Below, one piece after another: positions 43,381-53,975 of a stretch of DNA of 64,000 bases. The translations under genes and the position numbers were made by a program. The notes under the pieces were generated by a model. It saw only the letters and a list, made by a program, of their open reading frames with translations, ran no database searches and was not told the DNA's origin. Location of the stretch: assembly GCA_022606425.2 (NCBI GenBank), contig JAHDVF020001351.1, forward strand, positions 558,001 through 622,000, read 5' to 3'. Every line of letters starts with the position of its first letter. The first letter of the stretch is position 1. Source of the DNA: Lepidostoma basale (lineage: Eukaryota; Arthropoda; Insecta; Trichoptera; Lepidostomatidae).

Positions 43381-43544
43381 ACCGTCAGATCGTGCCGAGG
43401 GCGCGAGACTTCGATTCTAAAATAATTAGCACCCTTGTTTCCATAGAAACGCGCCCACGAACAAATAAGTGTTTGACTGAAATACTTCATCGGATAAGTT
43501 TTAGGTTTCTCGGAAAATTTGATGATTTGTACATAATATTAAGG

Positions 43545-43875
43545 ATTAATTGTATCTCAATAGAGACGAAGATGTAAATTATTTTTTTGGAAACAGAATA
43601 TGGTAGTCGAGGAGTTTACAGGACTTATGACCTATCATTGGTTGTGTTAAGCGATCGCTTTATGTAATATTCCCAATCCCGCCCTTCTTACGACCACCAC
43701 GTCTGACAAATTTTTGAAAGATGTATATATGCTACTTATGTTAAGAACACTTCACATTTTTTAGGTCAATCTACTTTAGCAACATCTATTAAGATTATAT
43801 TTAAGCATTTTATTAGAAAATCTTTAATAATGCAATGTGAAAGCCTTACGCTGCTTGACAACGCCTGGAGATTTT
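43545..43875 (+). mobile_element. FB1-related arm, single
   Basis: TAATTGTATCTCAATAGAGA followed by diverged FB1 arm sequence (GGAGTTTACAGGACTTATGA, TTCTTACGACCACCACGTCT) up to GACAACGCCTGG. No facing arm. Confidence 0.65.
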
Positions 43876-43879
43876 TCTT

Positions 43880-44435
43880 ATTAAAATCTGACATGATTTG
43901 AATATAACTGAATTAAGTGATTACGTTGACAATTCACGCAGGAGCAAAACAAAGAGAGCCACCCAATGGGAGTGATTAATTCAAATTATTCCAGAACATG
44001 ATTAGTTTCAAAGATGGCGATAAGAATTTAATTCCCAGACAAGGGAATACATGCCAAGCAATAAAACTGCGTACTGAAACAGTTGTTAATAATTCAACGG
44101 AGAATAAATAAAGCCGAACATGTTTTCGAAAGGGAAAAAGGGTTATAAGCAAAATGTTAAATACACTTTTCTTTGTAATTACAAATTAATTGACAGAGAA
44201 CAACGTGTATCAAAAGGAATATGTTTTTAAATAATGAACTGTTTAATACAACGTAAGATACTATACAAAGTTAAAACTTTTTATAATTAATAATTATAAA
44301 AATAATATTATTAGTAGTAATATAAACAACAAGTATGTGTTTCTTCTATATTCGCCTTCACCTTGTGTTGTGGATTCATATATGAATAAATGTAATTAGA
44401 CTTATTTCACATGGTAATACAATACTTTATTTTAC
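43880..44435. other. AT-rich, no gene seen
   Basis: No coding pattern or repeat recognised. Confidence 0.4.
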
Positions 44436-44439
44436 GTAA

Positions 44440-44560
44440 CACAGACATGTTTTGGTTATAACATAACCTTTACCAATGTATTTATTGTTTCTTGAACAAT
44501 GATGTAAAACTCCATATTAAATAAGTAATACGAATGAAAACGTCAGTTTTCTAGAATCAT
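44440..44560 (-). ncRNA. Worn hammerhead-like arm, family 4
   Basis: Minus strand: TTGGTAAAGGTTATGTTATA then ACCAAAACATGTC, next to the family's TTGTTTCTTGAACAATGATG lead. Core strongly diverged. Confidence 0.35.
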
Positions 44561-44704
44561 TAGTCATCTTGAAATATGTAAAATCATTTGTAAACAATTT
44601 GTAAGACAATGTTTTTCTAGAAATACTTTATTTCGTCCTACCTCAAATAACTTATTTTTGATTTATATAATATCATTAAGTATCCCCTAACTATGTAATC
44701 ATTG

Positions 44705-45276
44705 TCATAAAATAGTGAAAGTCAACTCAATGAATAGACTGGAAGCATTTGAAATGTGGCTCCATCGCCGAACAGACATGGTTACCAATACCGAAGTCCT
44801 GAGGCGAGCTAGAGTTGACAGGGAACTGTTATCAACTATAAGGTTCGGAAGATTTCACATCTGGGTCATGCGTGGGGAAAGTACCACCTTCTCCAACTGA
44901 TATCGGAGGGGAAAATTGAGGGACGCCGAGGGCCCGGAAGGAGACAAATGTCCTGGCTGCGAAACGTGAGGGATTGGACCGGCATCCGAACTGTGGAGGA
45001 GCTGTTCCGAGCGGTGCAAAACAGGGGCAGGTTCGCCGAGGTGATCGCCAACGTTGGGGGGACCCGACAGGCAATTGATGAAAAAGAAGAAAGAAAATAA
45101 TGGTAATAATAATAATAACAATGAATAATTTAAGATAACTGTGGAGGAGCTGTTCCGAGCGGCGCAGAACAGGGGCAGGTTCGCCGAAGTGATCGCCAAC
45201 GTTGGGGGGACCCGACAGGCAATTGATGAAAAAGAAGGAAGAGAATAATGGTAATAATAATAATAATAATGAATAA
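44705..45276 (+). pseudogene. RTE/BovB-like LINE 3' end with duplicated terminus
   Basis: Plus strand: RLEAFEMWLHRRTDMVTNTE, VLRRARVDRELLSTI, frameshift, EGKIEGRRGPGRRQMSWLRN, VRDWTGIRTVEELFRAVQNR, GRFAEVIANVGGTRQAIDEK and stop. The EGKxEGxRGPGRRxxSWLxN box is diagnostic of the RTE C-terminus. The last 147 bases (44988-45134) are repeated in tandem at 45136-45276 with few differences. Confidence 0.85.
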
Positions 45277-45429
45277 TTAAATATGAAATATAATTTAAAA
45301 ATGTAAAAAAAAAAAATTTGGATTCCAATATTGTTTGCATTCATATTTAAAAAGTAATTTAATTGAATTAAAAAATAAAAATGTCTGCAGCTACTATTAC
45401 ATATTTGAATACAACGAAAAGCTTGGTAT

Positions 45430-45610
45430 TATACATAAAAGCTTTTAACGTTGAAATGCACATTCGAATTTTAAACTAGCCCCGTTAACCGAAAATGGCT
45501 GCTAGTTTCCGACGGACATATGTAAACACAAAACGATCACACGTAATGGTATATTACTTTGCATCTGGTCAAAAAAAAAATCGGCGAAATGTGCAGAATA
45601 CAAATATTCC
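45430..45610. repeat. Duplicated segment, copy 1
   Basis: GCACATTCGAATTTTAAACT through AATAGT/AATGGTATATTACTTTGC and GTGCAGAATACAAA matches 46375-46466 joined to 47192-47260. It gives the uninterrupted version of the site where the TIR element sits. Confidence 0.75.
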
Positions 45611-45644
45611 GCGGGAAATTGTAATAATGGATTATTCAGACCAG

Positions 45645-46095
45645 GCACAATGGTGTTCTTGCGCTGACCCTAATGTATGGAAGTGAACCACGGAGCTGAC
45701 AAAAGAAGCATGAAAATAAAATAAATGCAGTAGAAATGTGTGATAATATACGAGTATAAGAAATGAACGCGGTGCGAATGATAGCATTAGGAACAAAATT
45801 ATAAAAGGGTCATTAAAATAATTTGGGCAAATGGAAATAATATATAGATGAAGACAGAATGGTGAAGAAAGTACATGTAAACGATATAAACGGAGCTAGA
45901 AAAAGAGGAAGATCGAGGAAAACGTGGCACGATCAAATCAATCAAATTTTCAATGATCACGAAAGATGTTGGAGTTATCGATGTGCGTGCATAACACGAA
46001 GTACGAATGTAGAGGAAATTGAGGAGAAGTATGTAGGACAGAACAACGTGGTGGTTCATTTGTTCTGCCAACCCCTTCGGGGAGAAGTAAGTTAC
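45645..46095 (+). pseudogene. LINE family A-a 3' end, decayed
   Basis: Plus strand remnants: ALTLMYGS-like, SIRNERGANDSIRNKIIKGS, HVNDINGARKRGRSRKTWHD, and the end block CCAACCCCTTCGGGGAGAAG without a TTAG tail. Confidence 0.72.
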
Positions 46096-46222
46096 TATAT
46101 AATTAATAATCTTACAAATTGAGAAAAAATATTTAAATGAAAACTTTGTTATGTTTAATTTTAACAAAAGTTATGCATTTACTAAGAATGTTTAAATAAG
46201 TCATGTCAGTTGTTTGTAACAC

Positions 46223-46262
46223 CTGATGATGCCAACATCGGTTGGCGAAATAACTTACTCTC
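46223..46262 (+). ncRNA. Hammerhead-like motif, family 1
   Basis: CTGATGA (46223-46229), stem II GCCAAC/GTTGGC with an ATCG loop (six perfect pairs), GAAA (46247-46250), then TAACTTACTC, where stem III and the GTC have decayed. Confidence 0.6.
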
Positions 46263-46466
46263 GGCATTCAGAAAAAGTGTATAGTAAAAAAAATATTTTA
46301 ACAGTGTTAAATCTAAAAGTTTGTATGTTTTTGTAAAAATAAGTCAGGTTTGTATGGGTATTTTTTTTCGTTTAAACGCACATTCGAATTTTAAACTTAT
46401 CCCGTTAACTGAAAAAGGCCGGCAGTTTCCGACAAATATATGCAAACATGATCGCACATAACGTAT

Positions 46467-47191
46467 GTAGCACACTGCAGCGAAAGCGAGGCGAACGAGT
46501 TAAATGTGTCAAACACACTACTCTCTCTCTCCGGTCTCAATCTAATGATTGGTCTGCAGCAAGGCGACGCATCTCCTCTTCCACCCCGCTCGGTCGAGGT
46601 GCAGCCCATATCTCAGCAAATCTGATCTAGGTACTCCTAGCGAGGTCGTCCTCTGCCAATCGATCCCTTGACCATTCCCTCCAACAATGCAGGAAACATT
46701 CGTGTCGCAACACATGACCAATCCATCTTGCGCGCCTCTCTGCTATGGTCTTCAACATGTGCCTATTCTCTGCCGAGAACTATGACACACACTACACGCG
46801 GAACGAAAGCGGGCCGAATTCATTTCGCCTGATGTCCGCATCAAGTAATTCGCTATTATCGATAGAGTTTCGCATTCGCTTCGCTTTCGCTGCAGTGCGC
46901 TACAAGCGAAATAGTATATTACTTTGTCGTCCTCTGCCAATCGATCTCTCGACCATTCCCTCCAACACATCATGCAGGAAACATTCGTGTCGCAACACAT
47001 GGCCAATCCATCTTGCGCGCCTCTCTAGTGTTCAACATGTACCTACTCTCTTCAACTATGCTGAGAACTTTGACACACACTACACGCGGAACGAAAGCGG
47101 GCCGAATTCATTTCGCCTGATGTCCGCATCAAGTTATTCGCTATTATCGCTAGAGTTTCGCATCCGCTTCGCTTTCGCTGCAGTGTGCTAC
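46467..47191. mobile_element. TIR element with internal tandem duplication
   Basis: A perfect 22-base terminal inverted repeat (46467-46488 and 47170-47191) starting GTAGCACACTGCAGCG. A 281-base unit (46646-46926) is repeated at 46927-47207 and carries flanking target sequence, so the duplication happened after insertion. Each unit contains a minus-strand LINE scrap (ERRARWIGHVLRHECF). Comparison with 45430-45610 shows the filled and empty site. Confidence 0.7.
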
Positions 47192-47259
47192 AGGCGTAAT
47201 AGTATATTACTTTGCATACGGCCAAACGTGCAGAATACAAACACTCTGCAGGAATAATG

Positions 47260-47880
47260 CAATTAAAACTTTTTTACATTTGATAGTCGTATTTCCATTT
47301 TCGAGAGCGCAAAAATAAAATTCGCCATTGTGTCCCGGCGGGAAAGGGGCAGAGGAAAACTGCAAAAAAAAACTTGTTTCACAATGTTAATGAAGTTAGC
47401 CGAGTTTGGCTCGCAATACGGCGGGGGCTTCTGTTTCTGTGTTTGGTATGAAAACAGCACTAAAACCCGATGCGACAGGGAGCGCGGATTGCAATGGAGC
47501 AAATGTTTATTCAAATCCTCGGAAATGGGCTCTTGTAACTAGATGTAGGAAGCAAATTGAAATAAACGCGAACAATATGTTTTTGTGTTCGTTCGACTTC
47601 ATGCACCCTGCTAAGATTTTATTTTACTACCCCATTAAATTGCTTTGAATCAAGAAGAGTTGTTTGTATATATTTATGAGGATCTTCGATATGTAGATGA
47701 ATATTAGAAGCCAAAGAATTATTCTGGAGAGACCACATGATGATCGTAGTGAAATTGAACTGAAAATATAATGTGAAAAAAAAAACTTTATAAGATATGT
47801 GTAGCCTTTTAAATTGGACAGTTACGGCAGCTCGCTGCTATTTCATGAAGGTAGCGATTATTATTATTTTTCCATTATTT
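47260..47880. other. No gene seen
   Basis: Overlapping open frames at 47263-47648 on both strands have no recognised domain. Confidence 0.4.
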
Positions 47881-48110
47881 ACAATTATTGTGTACTTCTT
47901 CTTCTTCTTCCTTATTGTAGACCTATGTGGTCTGTTCTCCAGAGTGTTGCTCCTCCTGTGAGGTAGATTACCAGCAGTCCTTCCATCTTTTAGGAGATCT
48001 TCCACGAGGACGAGTCCCATGAGGTTGATTATGCAATGCAATATAAGTACTTGTCCCTTTTTTCGCTGTCTGCTCCGTCTTATAATAATCCTCAACCTCA
48101 CATATCTCTC
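47880..48110 (-). pseudogene. LINE family G 3' end
   Basis: Minus strand RLRIIIRRSRQRKKGQ, LMGLVLVEDLLKDGRTAGNL, PHRRSNTLENRPHRSTIRKK, then an AAG-repeat tail at 47896-47908. Closest to the copy at 20.9 kb. Confidence 0.7.
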
Positions 48111-48221
48111 TATTAATTAATTAATGTGTTCTAAGAATTAAAATTAAAACATCAATATTATGACTCACAAACAATTAAGAAATTATTCAAATTGACATAG
48201 GAACAAATACAAGATTGTTTT

Positions 48222-48355
48222 ATTTGCCGCGCTGCAGAACCAACCTACTAATGATTATGCCTGTGGGTAGGGAAATCTTATTGCTTAATCGGGAAGCCTT
48301 GGAGGTCGACATATTTCGTGATAGTGTGAGTTGCCTCAGGGATGAAATATCAATG
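48222..48355 (+). pseudogene. Jockey/D-type LINE C-terminal scrap
   Basis: Plus strand LPRCRTNLLMIMPVGREILL, LNREALEVDIFRDSVSCLRD and stop after EISML. Same end domain as family D but diverged. Confidence 0.6.
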
Positions 48356-48556
48356 TTATGATTCTTTCTACTTCCTTAATATTAATGGTTTTTTATATGC
48401 TTCTCTTATAAATTCTTATTATGTTATTGCAAACGATCTGGAATTATATGTCTGTAATATTTTTAATTTTTATTCAAATAAATAAATGAAAAATACACAT
48501 AAAGGTTCGAAATGTCACGAAATTTTATTATTACAGTTGAAAAAATATTGTTACAC

Positions 48557-48600
48557 CTGATGGTGTCAACATAGGTAGACGAAACAGCTGTTGCGAATAA
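48557..48600 (+). ncRNA. Hammerhead-like motif, family 1
   Basis: CTGATGG (48557-48563, last core A changed to G), stem GTCAAC/GTAGAC with one mismatch, GAAA (48581-48584), CAGCTGTTGCG. The triplet is GTT. Confidence 0.55.
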
Positions 48601-48757
48601 TAATAAATAAATAAAAATTGTGATATATAAAAAAGTTTTATAATTTAACATTAAATTATTTTGAAGTTATTTAGTTATTTTGAAATATCATAGTGTTTCG
48701 GCCAAAACAGTGGACTATTTAATAACGTATTAAATCTGTCACAGTACTATATAATAT

Positions 48758-48901
48758 GTGGCGATGAGGTTCGCAACCCATCACACCGCGTCTCCCGCGG
48801 GGCGAAAAGAGAAGGATGGAGTGCCGGATCGGTTAAAGTGTGACAGTCCATTCTTTCTGCCTTCCCTTTCTGAGAGACGGCTTGATGGTTAGTTAGTTAG
48901 A
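48758..48901 (+). mobile_element. SN1 nonautonomous retroposon, short copy
   Basis: Starts at GGCGATGAGGTTCGCAACCC and ends with the family A terminus and TTAG tail at 48887-48901. 5' truncated. Confidence 0.78.
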
Positions 48902-48904
48902 TAA

Positions 48905-49750
48905 ATTATCAATCATCCTTGGTATTGTTTCATCCTTGTAAAACTTCAGAAATATCATTAAATCGCAAAAAGTAATCTGTTTATATTTTCGAGATCCCAG
49001 GATTATACGTTGCGTAAAGATTTTTATATTTTTTTCACGTGTGTTATATTTTATATCACCTGACAGGGGAAAATAAACTAAATAAAAATTCTCGACAGCG
49101 AAAACGCGAGCGAGTTCTCAAAGAAGTGTCCAATACATCAATCGTGGTTAAATTAGGAAAAAAATAAAAAGTAACGAGAAATGCGGCGAAATTTCGTGTG
49201 AGTCAATGGAAGTGGCCCGAGGAATTCCGAGTTAACAAGAGATTACAAAGTAACCCAAACAAATCAATAACAATATAAATCTGACGACTCCACCCTGAGA
49301 CGGGTTGGAACTACAAACTCGGGGTAACAACTACCCTCGTCTATTTTCTGTGACAGGTTTAAATCGGTTTACCTTCCAGTCCTCTGTGACCCCGATAAAA
49401 GCCTTTTCAATGCACATTAGAATGGCGAACAAATTAGGGTATTCGTTATGACTAAGGGCTGGGCACGGCTTGAATAGAATGTCTAAGGAACGGGATCAAA
49501 CCTTCTTTATTTTGTAATACCCACTTCATTAAAACGGCCCATGAAGCGGGGCGGGAAAATCTTTCCAAACAACCAGAAAGCTTTGCGCGTAAGCTAAAAA
49601 AGCTCTCGCAAAATCACGCCTAATTGAAAGATCTGGGAAAACATTGAGATATTGCGTAACGCTAGTGAAAACATTATTTAAATTGGCCCATAAAATCCAA
49701 TGAAATAATAAAAACATAATTAATGTAATCAATTGTGAAAATTAAAGGTT
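48905..49750. other. No gene seen
   Basis: No supported frame, repeat or RNA. Confidence 0.4.
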
Positions 49751-49754
49751 TTCA

Positions 49755-50210
49755 TTAATTTTTAACTAACAACGTCACGCTGTCTCATTGAAGGGGTAGG
49801 CAGAAAGTATAAACCACCAAACGGTTCTTTACTGCGATCTCGTATTCCTCATGATTGAGGGTCGTGTCCATTCTGTAAACACTTGACCATGGCACGCCAT
49901 GCGCTCCTGTCACCTGTCAGTTTCCAGGCTGCAGTTAATGAGAAACCAGTCAGCACTCTGATTTGATCGGACCAGCGATTTGATGGTCGTTCTTGTGGTC
50001 GCTTTCCCTCTACTTTGCCCATGATGATGAGCCCTTCAAGGTTGTCCCGATTTCTCCGGGAACACTTTCTAGAACCCCACTCGCGAGAGTCATGCCCTGA
50101 TACCTATCTGGTCAATGATCGACTGGTGTGTTCTTCTTGCCGTCCAGGGTATACGCATCATTCCCCGCCAGCACCACTGCGATACTTCGCTTAATTTGTC
50201 TACATTGTGA
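49755..50210 (-). pseudogene. LINE 3' end related to family A
   Basis: Short TTAG-like tail at 49762-49770, then the family A terminal block (GGGGTAGGCAGAAAG). Minus strand codons: RCWRGMMRIPWTARRTHQSI-like, a NRDNLEGLIIMGKVEGKRPQ-like box, ERPSNRWSDQIRVLTGFSLT and DRSAWRAMVKCLQNG. The body differs from A-a to A-c, so this is a separate family with the same kind of end. Confidence 0.65.
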
Positions 50211-50299
50211 CACACGTGTTTTTTTCAATTACCGATAATTAATATTTCTCTATTTCTTTTTTTATATACTTTGTATACACAACACTTACATAAAAAAAG

Positions 50300-50430
50300 T
50301 ACATAGACATGTTTCGGACAACCAGTCCTTCTTCAGTGATACATATTATATAATACGATTTAAATGTATGTATCACTGAAACATTTCGTATGTATCACTG
50401 AAAAAGGACTGGTTGTCCGAAACATGACTA
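50300..50430. ncRNA. Inverted hammerhead-like pair, family 3
   Basis: Minus arm with intact core: CTGAAGA (50330-50336), stem GGAC/GTCC, GAAA (50312-50315), CATGTC. Plus arm: CTGAAAA (50398-50404), same stem, GAAA (50419-50422), CATGAC, so it has two core changes. Outer arms include TTTATATACTTTGTATACAC and its complement at 50456-50475. Confidence 0.65.
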
Positions 50431-50519
50431 TGTAATTTAATTTTTTTTTAAAGTTGTGTATACAAAGTATATAAAAAAGAAAAAGAGAAATAAAGCATCT
50501 ACAACACAAAGTATGGCGA

Positions 50520-51470
50520 ATATAAAAGAAAATCAATATATCTTCTTTGTTATTATTATTAGAACTGGGATGAAACAAGTTGTGTATTGTGTATGGGTTC
50601 TATAAAGTTAATTTAATAAAAACGCATGTGAAGAAGTGTCAATTTTAACTGTAGTTCATGATCATTATTCCAGTCCTGCACTAAAGCGTTTCATAACTCT
50701 TCATAGAAAGCGCGATTTGTTATTTTAAAGGCATCACGTCTTATTTAATTTATAAGGTTGATATTCTTCAGGAACAATACATATCTATCGAAGTATATTG
50801 AATTAAATTGAACATTTTCAAAAACAAATTATACTCGTAATTTTATGAAATACAAAATCTACGCAATAAAATACGCTGATAAAAAATATCATTACTGTTT
50901 CTGTTTGAGTAGTAATGAAATGTAAAATGGCGCTGTTTTCAAATGACTTTATAATGCTAACATAAAAATGACAATTTCATAGGAATCTCTAGAGGACATT
51001 GAATATCATAAAAGCAGATGCGGTCAAAATGCGGATAACGAAATACGGTTATCTCCTATAATAGTATACCGTGAAACCATTGAAATAAATGGATAAAAAC
51101 CGACGGTACCAGGGGGACATGAAGTCAAAGGGAGCGAGGTAAAACTGTATGGAATGCCGACATACTCGGGATCGCACCTGCATCATTTCATTTCCCCCGA
51201 GTGGCACATTCTTTCTCATGTTGCCCTGGTATATTTTTAGCAATGAATGAGAATTCGGGAATAGGTATACGGCTTTCGGGATTCCTTTAAAAGGCATCAT
51301 ACGGATAAATACATAATGAATCATTGAAACGAATAACGCGGGGAAAATCAATACTATGTGTATAGAAGAAATAACCCAACCGAGAAAACGCGTGGAACGC
51401 ATTGAAATGAATGAATTTGTCTTTGAAACACGTCATGAATAGATACGTCAATGATGAAATGTGTGGATCA
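50520..51470. other. No gene seen
   Basis: AT-rich, with CCAGGGGGACATGA at 51108 and its inverse near 51225, similar to the CCAGGAGA repeat. Confidence 0.35.
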
Positions 51471-51690
51471 CAGTTTCTCAAACATATTTGATGTACAGAC
51501 CCCTTGTAACATGCACAAGGAACCCTGGAAATTCTTCTTCTTCTTCTTATACTGATCGGAGGCTGCTAGGGCCTGCTTGTGCAGAGTTTTAAGCAGCCTC
51601 TTGTGATATGGACTATCAGCTGTCTTTCTGTCCCTGATTTCTCATTTAAGATAAGGTGTAATAGTATCTTGGGCGTCCATCCTCATAAAA
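51471..51690. mobile_element. hAT-like end followed by LINE 3' scrap
   Basis: CACAGTTTCTCAAACATATT resembles the CAGTGGTTCTCAAAC start of hAT MITEs. It runs into a minus-strand LINE end at 51538-51690 whose AAG-repeat tail is 51535-51547. Confidence 0.45.
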
Positions 51691-51794
51691 TATAATATAA
51701 TTTCTTTAAAAAATACGCTTTTTTATCAATATTAAGAATGAATTCACATGTTAATAAATTTATTTAGTATAAGAAACAGCATAATGATCAACTG

Positions 51795-52112
51795 TACTAT
51801 ATTTACAAAGCTCCCAGTCTCTCCACATAGGTCAGACTAAATAGATTGAGATGGGCCGGTCACGTGCAGAGGATGCCGTCATCGCGAACCCCAAATAGAT
51901 TGCTGGAGTGGCAACCAGATGTAGGATAGAAGACCAATTGGACAACCAAGGCTAAGATGGGAGGATGATGTTGGGAGAGATGGGGCGAAGTTGTTTCGAG
52001 TGTCAGATTTGAGGGTCGAAGCGGAGGACAGGAGGAGTTGGAGGCGAAGAATACTGGAAGCTAAGGCTCGATATGGGCTGTAGGGTCATCGAAGAAGAAG
52101 TAGAAGATAAAA
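51795..52112 (+). pseudogene. LINE family C 3' end
   Basis: Plus strand: NELYYIYKAPSLST-like start, VRLNRLRWAGHVQRMPSSRT-like box, then frameshifted GRPRLRWEDD and LFRVSDLRVEAEDRRSWRRR, tail with GAAGAAGAAG at 52090-52099. Closest to the copy at 61.6 kb. Confidence 0.78.
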
Positions 52113-52285
52113 AGCAGTGAAGGTGACCTTCATGACAAGAGCAATGACTGCTGCATCGAAGATCCCGGGTTCGATACTCGGCTATGGCAATGTGATTTGG
52201 TCTGGTGTGAATTCACTCGACAATAAAATAGCGATAGATTTGCTAGATTAACAATATAATAGCTAAAAAAATTATTTACAGTAAT
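52105..52285 (+). mobile_element. tRNA-derived SINE, plus copy
   Basis: Decayed head GTGACCTTCATGACAAGAGC, box B GGGTTCGATACTC at 52167-52179, then the SINE body to about 52285. It follows the family C tail. Confidence 0.7.
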
Positions 52286-52324
52286 TGGGTTCAAACGACA
52301 TGTATTTATAAAAAACAGAAGCAA

Positions 52325-52850
52325 AGATGGCAGTACACAATAGAGTTCTAGTGCCAACCCTCATGTATGGAAGTGAAGCTTGGAGCTGGCAAAAGAAGGA
52401 TGAAAGCAGGATAAACGCCGTAGAAACGAGATCACGAAGAAATGTGCGGGAAAACGTTGTATGATAGAAAACCGAACGATTAAATAAGAAAGAAATGTAA
52501 GGCAGATGACTGCATCATGGATAAAATTAAAAAGGATCTCTGAGATGGTTTAGACATATGGAGCGAATGGATGAGAGTAGAATGGTTAAAAAGTTATACA
52601 CAAGCAGCGTGAGTGGAAAAAGAAGCCGAGGACGTCCGAGGAAAACATGGCATGACCAAATTAATCAATTACTAAAAGGCGGTCACATTCGAAGACGGAA
52701 TAATCGACGTGCGTGCATGGTACGATGTATGAATGTAGAGGAATCCCTAGAGGTATGCCAAGACAGAGCATTATGGCGATCCATCCTATCTGTCTACCCC
52801 TCCGGGTAAATGGCGTGATGGTTAGTTAGTTTAGTTAGTTGCTTTTGAAT
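52325..52850 (+). pseudogene. LINE family A-b 3' end
   Basis: Plus strand: KMAVHNRVLVPTLMYGSEAW, SWQKKDESRINAVETRS, frameshifts, then MERMDESRMVKKLYTSSVSG and GRPRKTWHDQINQLLKGGHI to stop at 52809. TTAG tail at 52822-52840. Close to the copies at 5.1 and 38.0 kb. Confidence 0.85.
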
Positions 52851-52854
52851 TCTA

Positions 52855-53274
52855 CGGACCGTGTGATTTATTTCTTTGAAATTATTCATTGAATTTCATA
52901 AGGGCGAGAGAAGGATTGTATATAAAATGTCCATCAATAACAATTATAAATTCTAAGTAAACAAAATCTGACGCGGGCAGTTTGTAATTGATTACTCTTA
53001 GGATATTTGCGGAAGGAAAATTTCATTTATAATTAAAATAAATCTTAATAGAATCCCTTAGAGTGACGATTAATTATTATGGAGCCTACCTTCGGGTCCC
53101 TTGTGTCACACGTGATTAATGCCCTACACAATCGATTGCTCCCGGCTTTGCGCTTTAGATTTGGAAATTAATTAAAATAATTATATAATCAGATTATAAG
53201 GGCTTCGCTCCGTCCATATTTTAAATCCCAGGTACTCACTTAAAAGGGTTTGAAAGAAAACAACATAGGTAAAC
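52855..53274. other. No gene seen
   Basis: AT-rich with one GC-richer patch (53085-53160) lacking a clear frame or splice pattern. Confidence 0.4.
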
Positions 53275-53286
53275 AAATAATGGACC

Positions 53287-53639
53287 ATTTTGTTTTGAAT
53301 GTATACAAATACTGGATTTTACCCCTTGCGGGTTAATCATTTAAGGATTAATTGTATCTCAATACAGACGAAGATGTTAATTGATTTTTGGAAACAGAAT
53401 ATGGTGGTCAAGGCGTTTACAGGACTTATGACCTGTCATTGGTTGGGTTAAGCGATCGCTTTATGTAATACAACATTCCCCATTCCGCCCTTCTTACGAC
53501 CACCACGTCTGTATTACATAAAGCGATCGCTTAACCCAACCAATAACCGGTCATAAGTCCTGTAAATGCCTCGACCACCATATTCTGTTTCCAAAAAACA
53601 ATTTTCATCTTTGTCTCTATTGAGATACAATTAATCCTT
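53287..53639. mobile_element. FB1 foldback element, short copy
   Basis: Two facing arms of about 150 bases meet at CACCACGTCTGTATTACATA (53507). Direct repeats AAATAATGGACC flank it at 53275-53286 and 53640-53651. Starts ATTTTGTTTTGAATGTATAC and ends TTGAGATACAATTAATCCTT. Confidence 0.8.
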
Positions 53640-53681
53640 AAATAATGGACCGCCTAACTAATTAACTCCTGACATACTTCT

Positions 53682-53890
53682 CTAGATTCGACCTTCGTGG
53701 CCGAGTGGCAAGTGCTACGAATGCCAAGCAGAAGGTCCGGGGTTCGAATCCTGACGACTGCAGTGTGATTGTCACACTATCTTTGGTCTGGTGTAAAATT
53801 CACGTGACAATAAACTGGCGATAGAATAGCTACCTATCACATTATAGCTATACCCTTTACATCGATTTGGCTCGCGCTGTAATGATGTAA
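53682..53890 (+). mobile_element. tRNA-derived SINE, best plus copy
   Basis: Head ACCTTCGTGGCCGAGTGGCA with a clear box A (TGGCCGAGTGG) and box B GGTTCGAATCC (53742-53752), then GTGTGATTGTCACAC, GTGACAATAAACTGGCGATA and a tail CTGTAATGATGTAAAGA. The acceptor stem and anticodon arm do not fold into a usable tRNA, so it is a SINE. Confidence 0.85.
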
Positions 53891-53975
53891 AGAATATATT
53901 TATTATTTCTTGAACAACTATGTACAACTCCATATTAAATAATGAATACATTTGATAATGTCTTAGAAGAGCGTC
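53890..53975 (+). ncRNA. Hammerhead family 4 lead, truncated
   Basis: TTATTTCTTGAACAACTATG followed by AATACATTTGATAATGTCTT. The GAAA half is lost at the junction with a family A fragment. Confidence 0.35.

Noticed and set aside
43347..43577. Arginine-rich frame
   Set aside because: It is the translation of a GGCGTC simple repeat followed by unrelated sequence.
47263..47648. Overlapping frames of 70-83 codons
   Set aside because: Three frames on two strands overlap and none has a recognisable motif or splice context.
53682..53760. Candidate tRNA gene
   Set aside because: Box A and B are good, but the stems do not close and the same head recurs with a long 3' body in five other places, which is a SINE.
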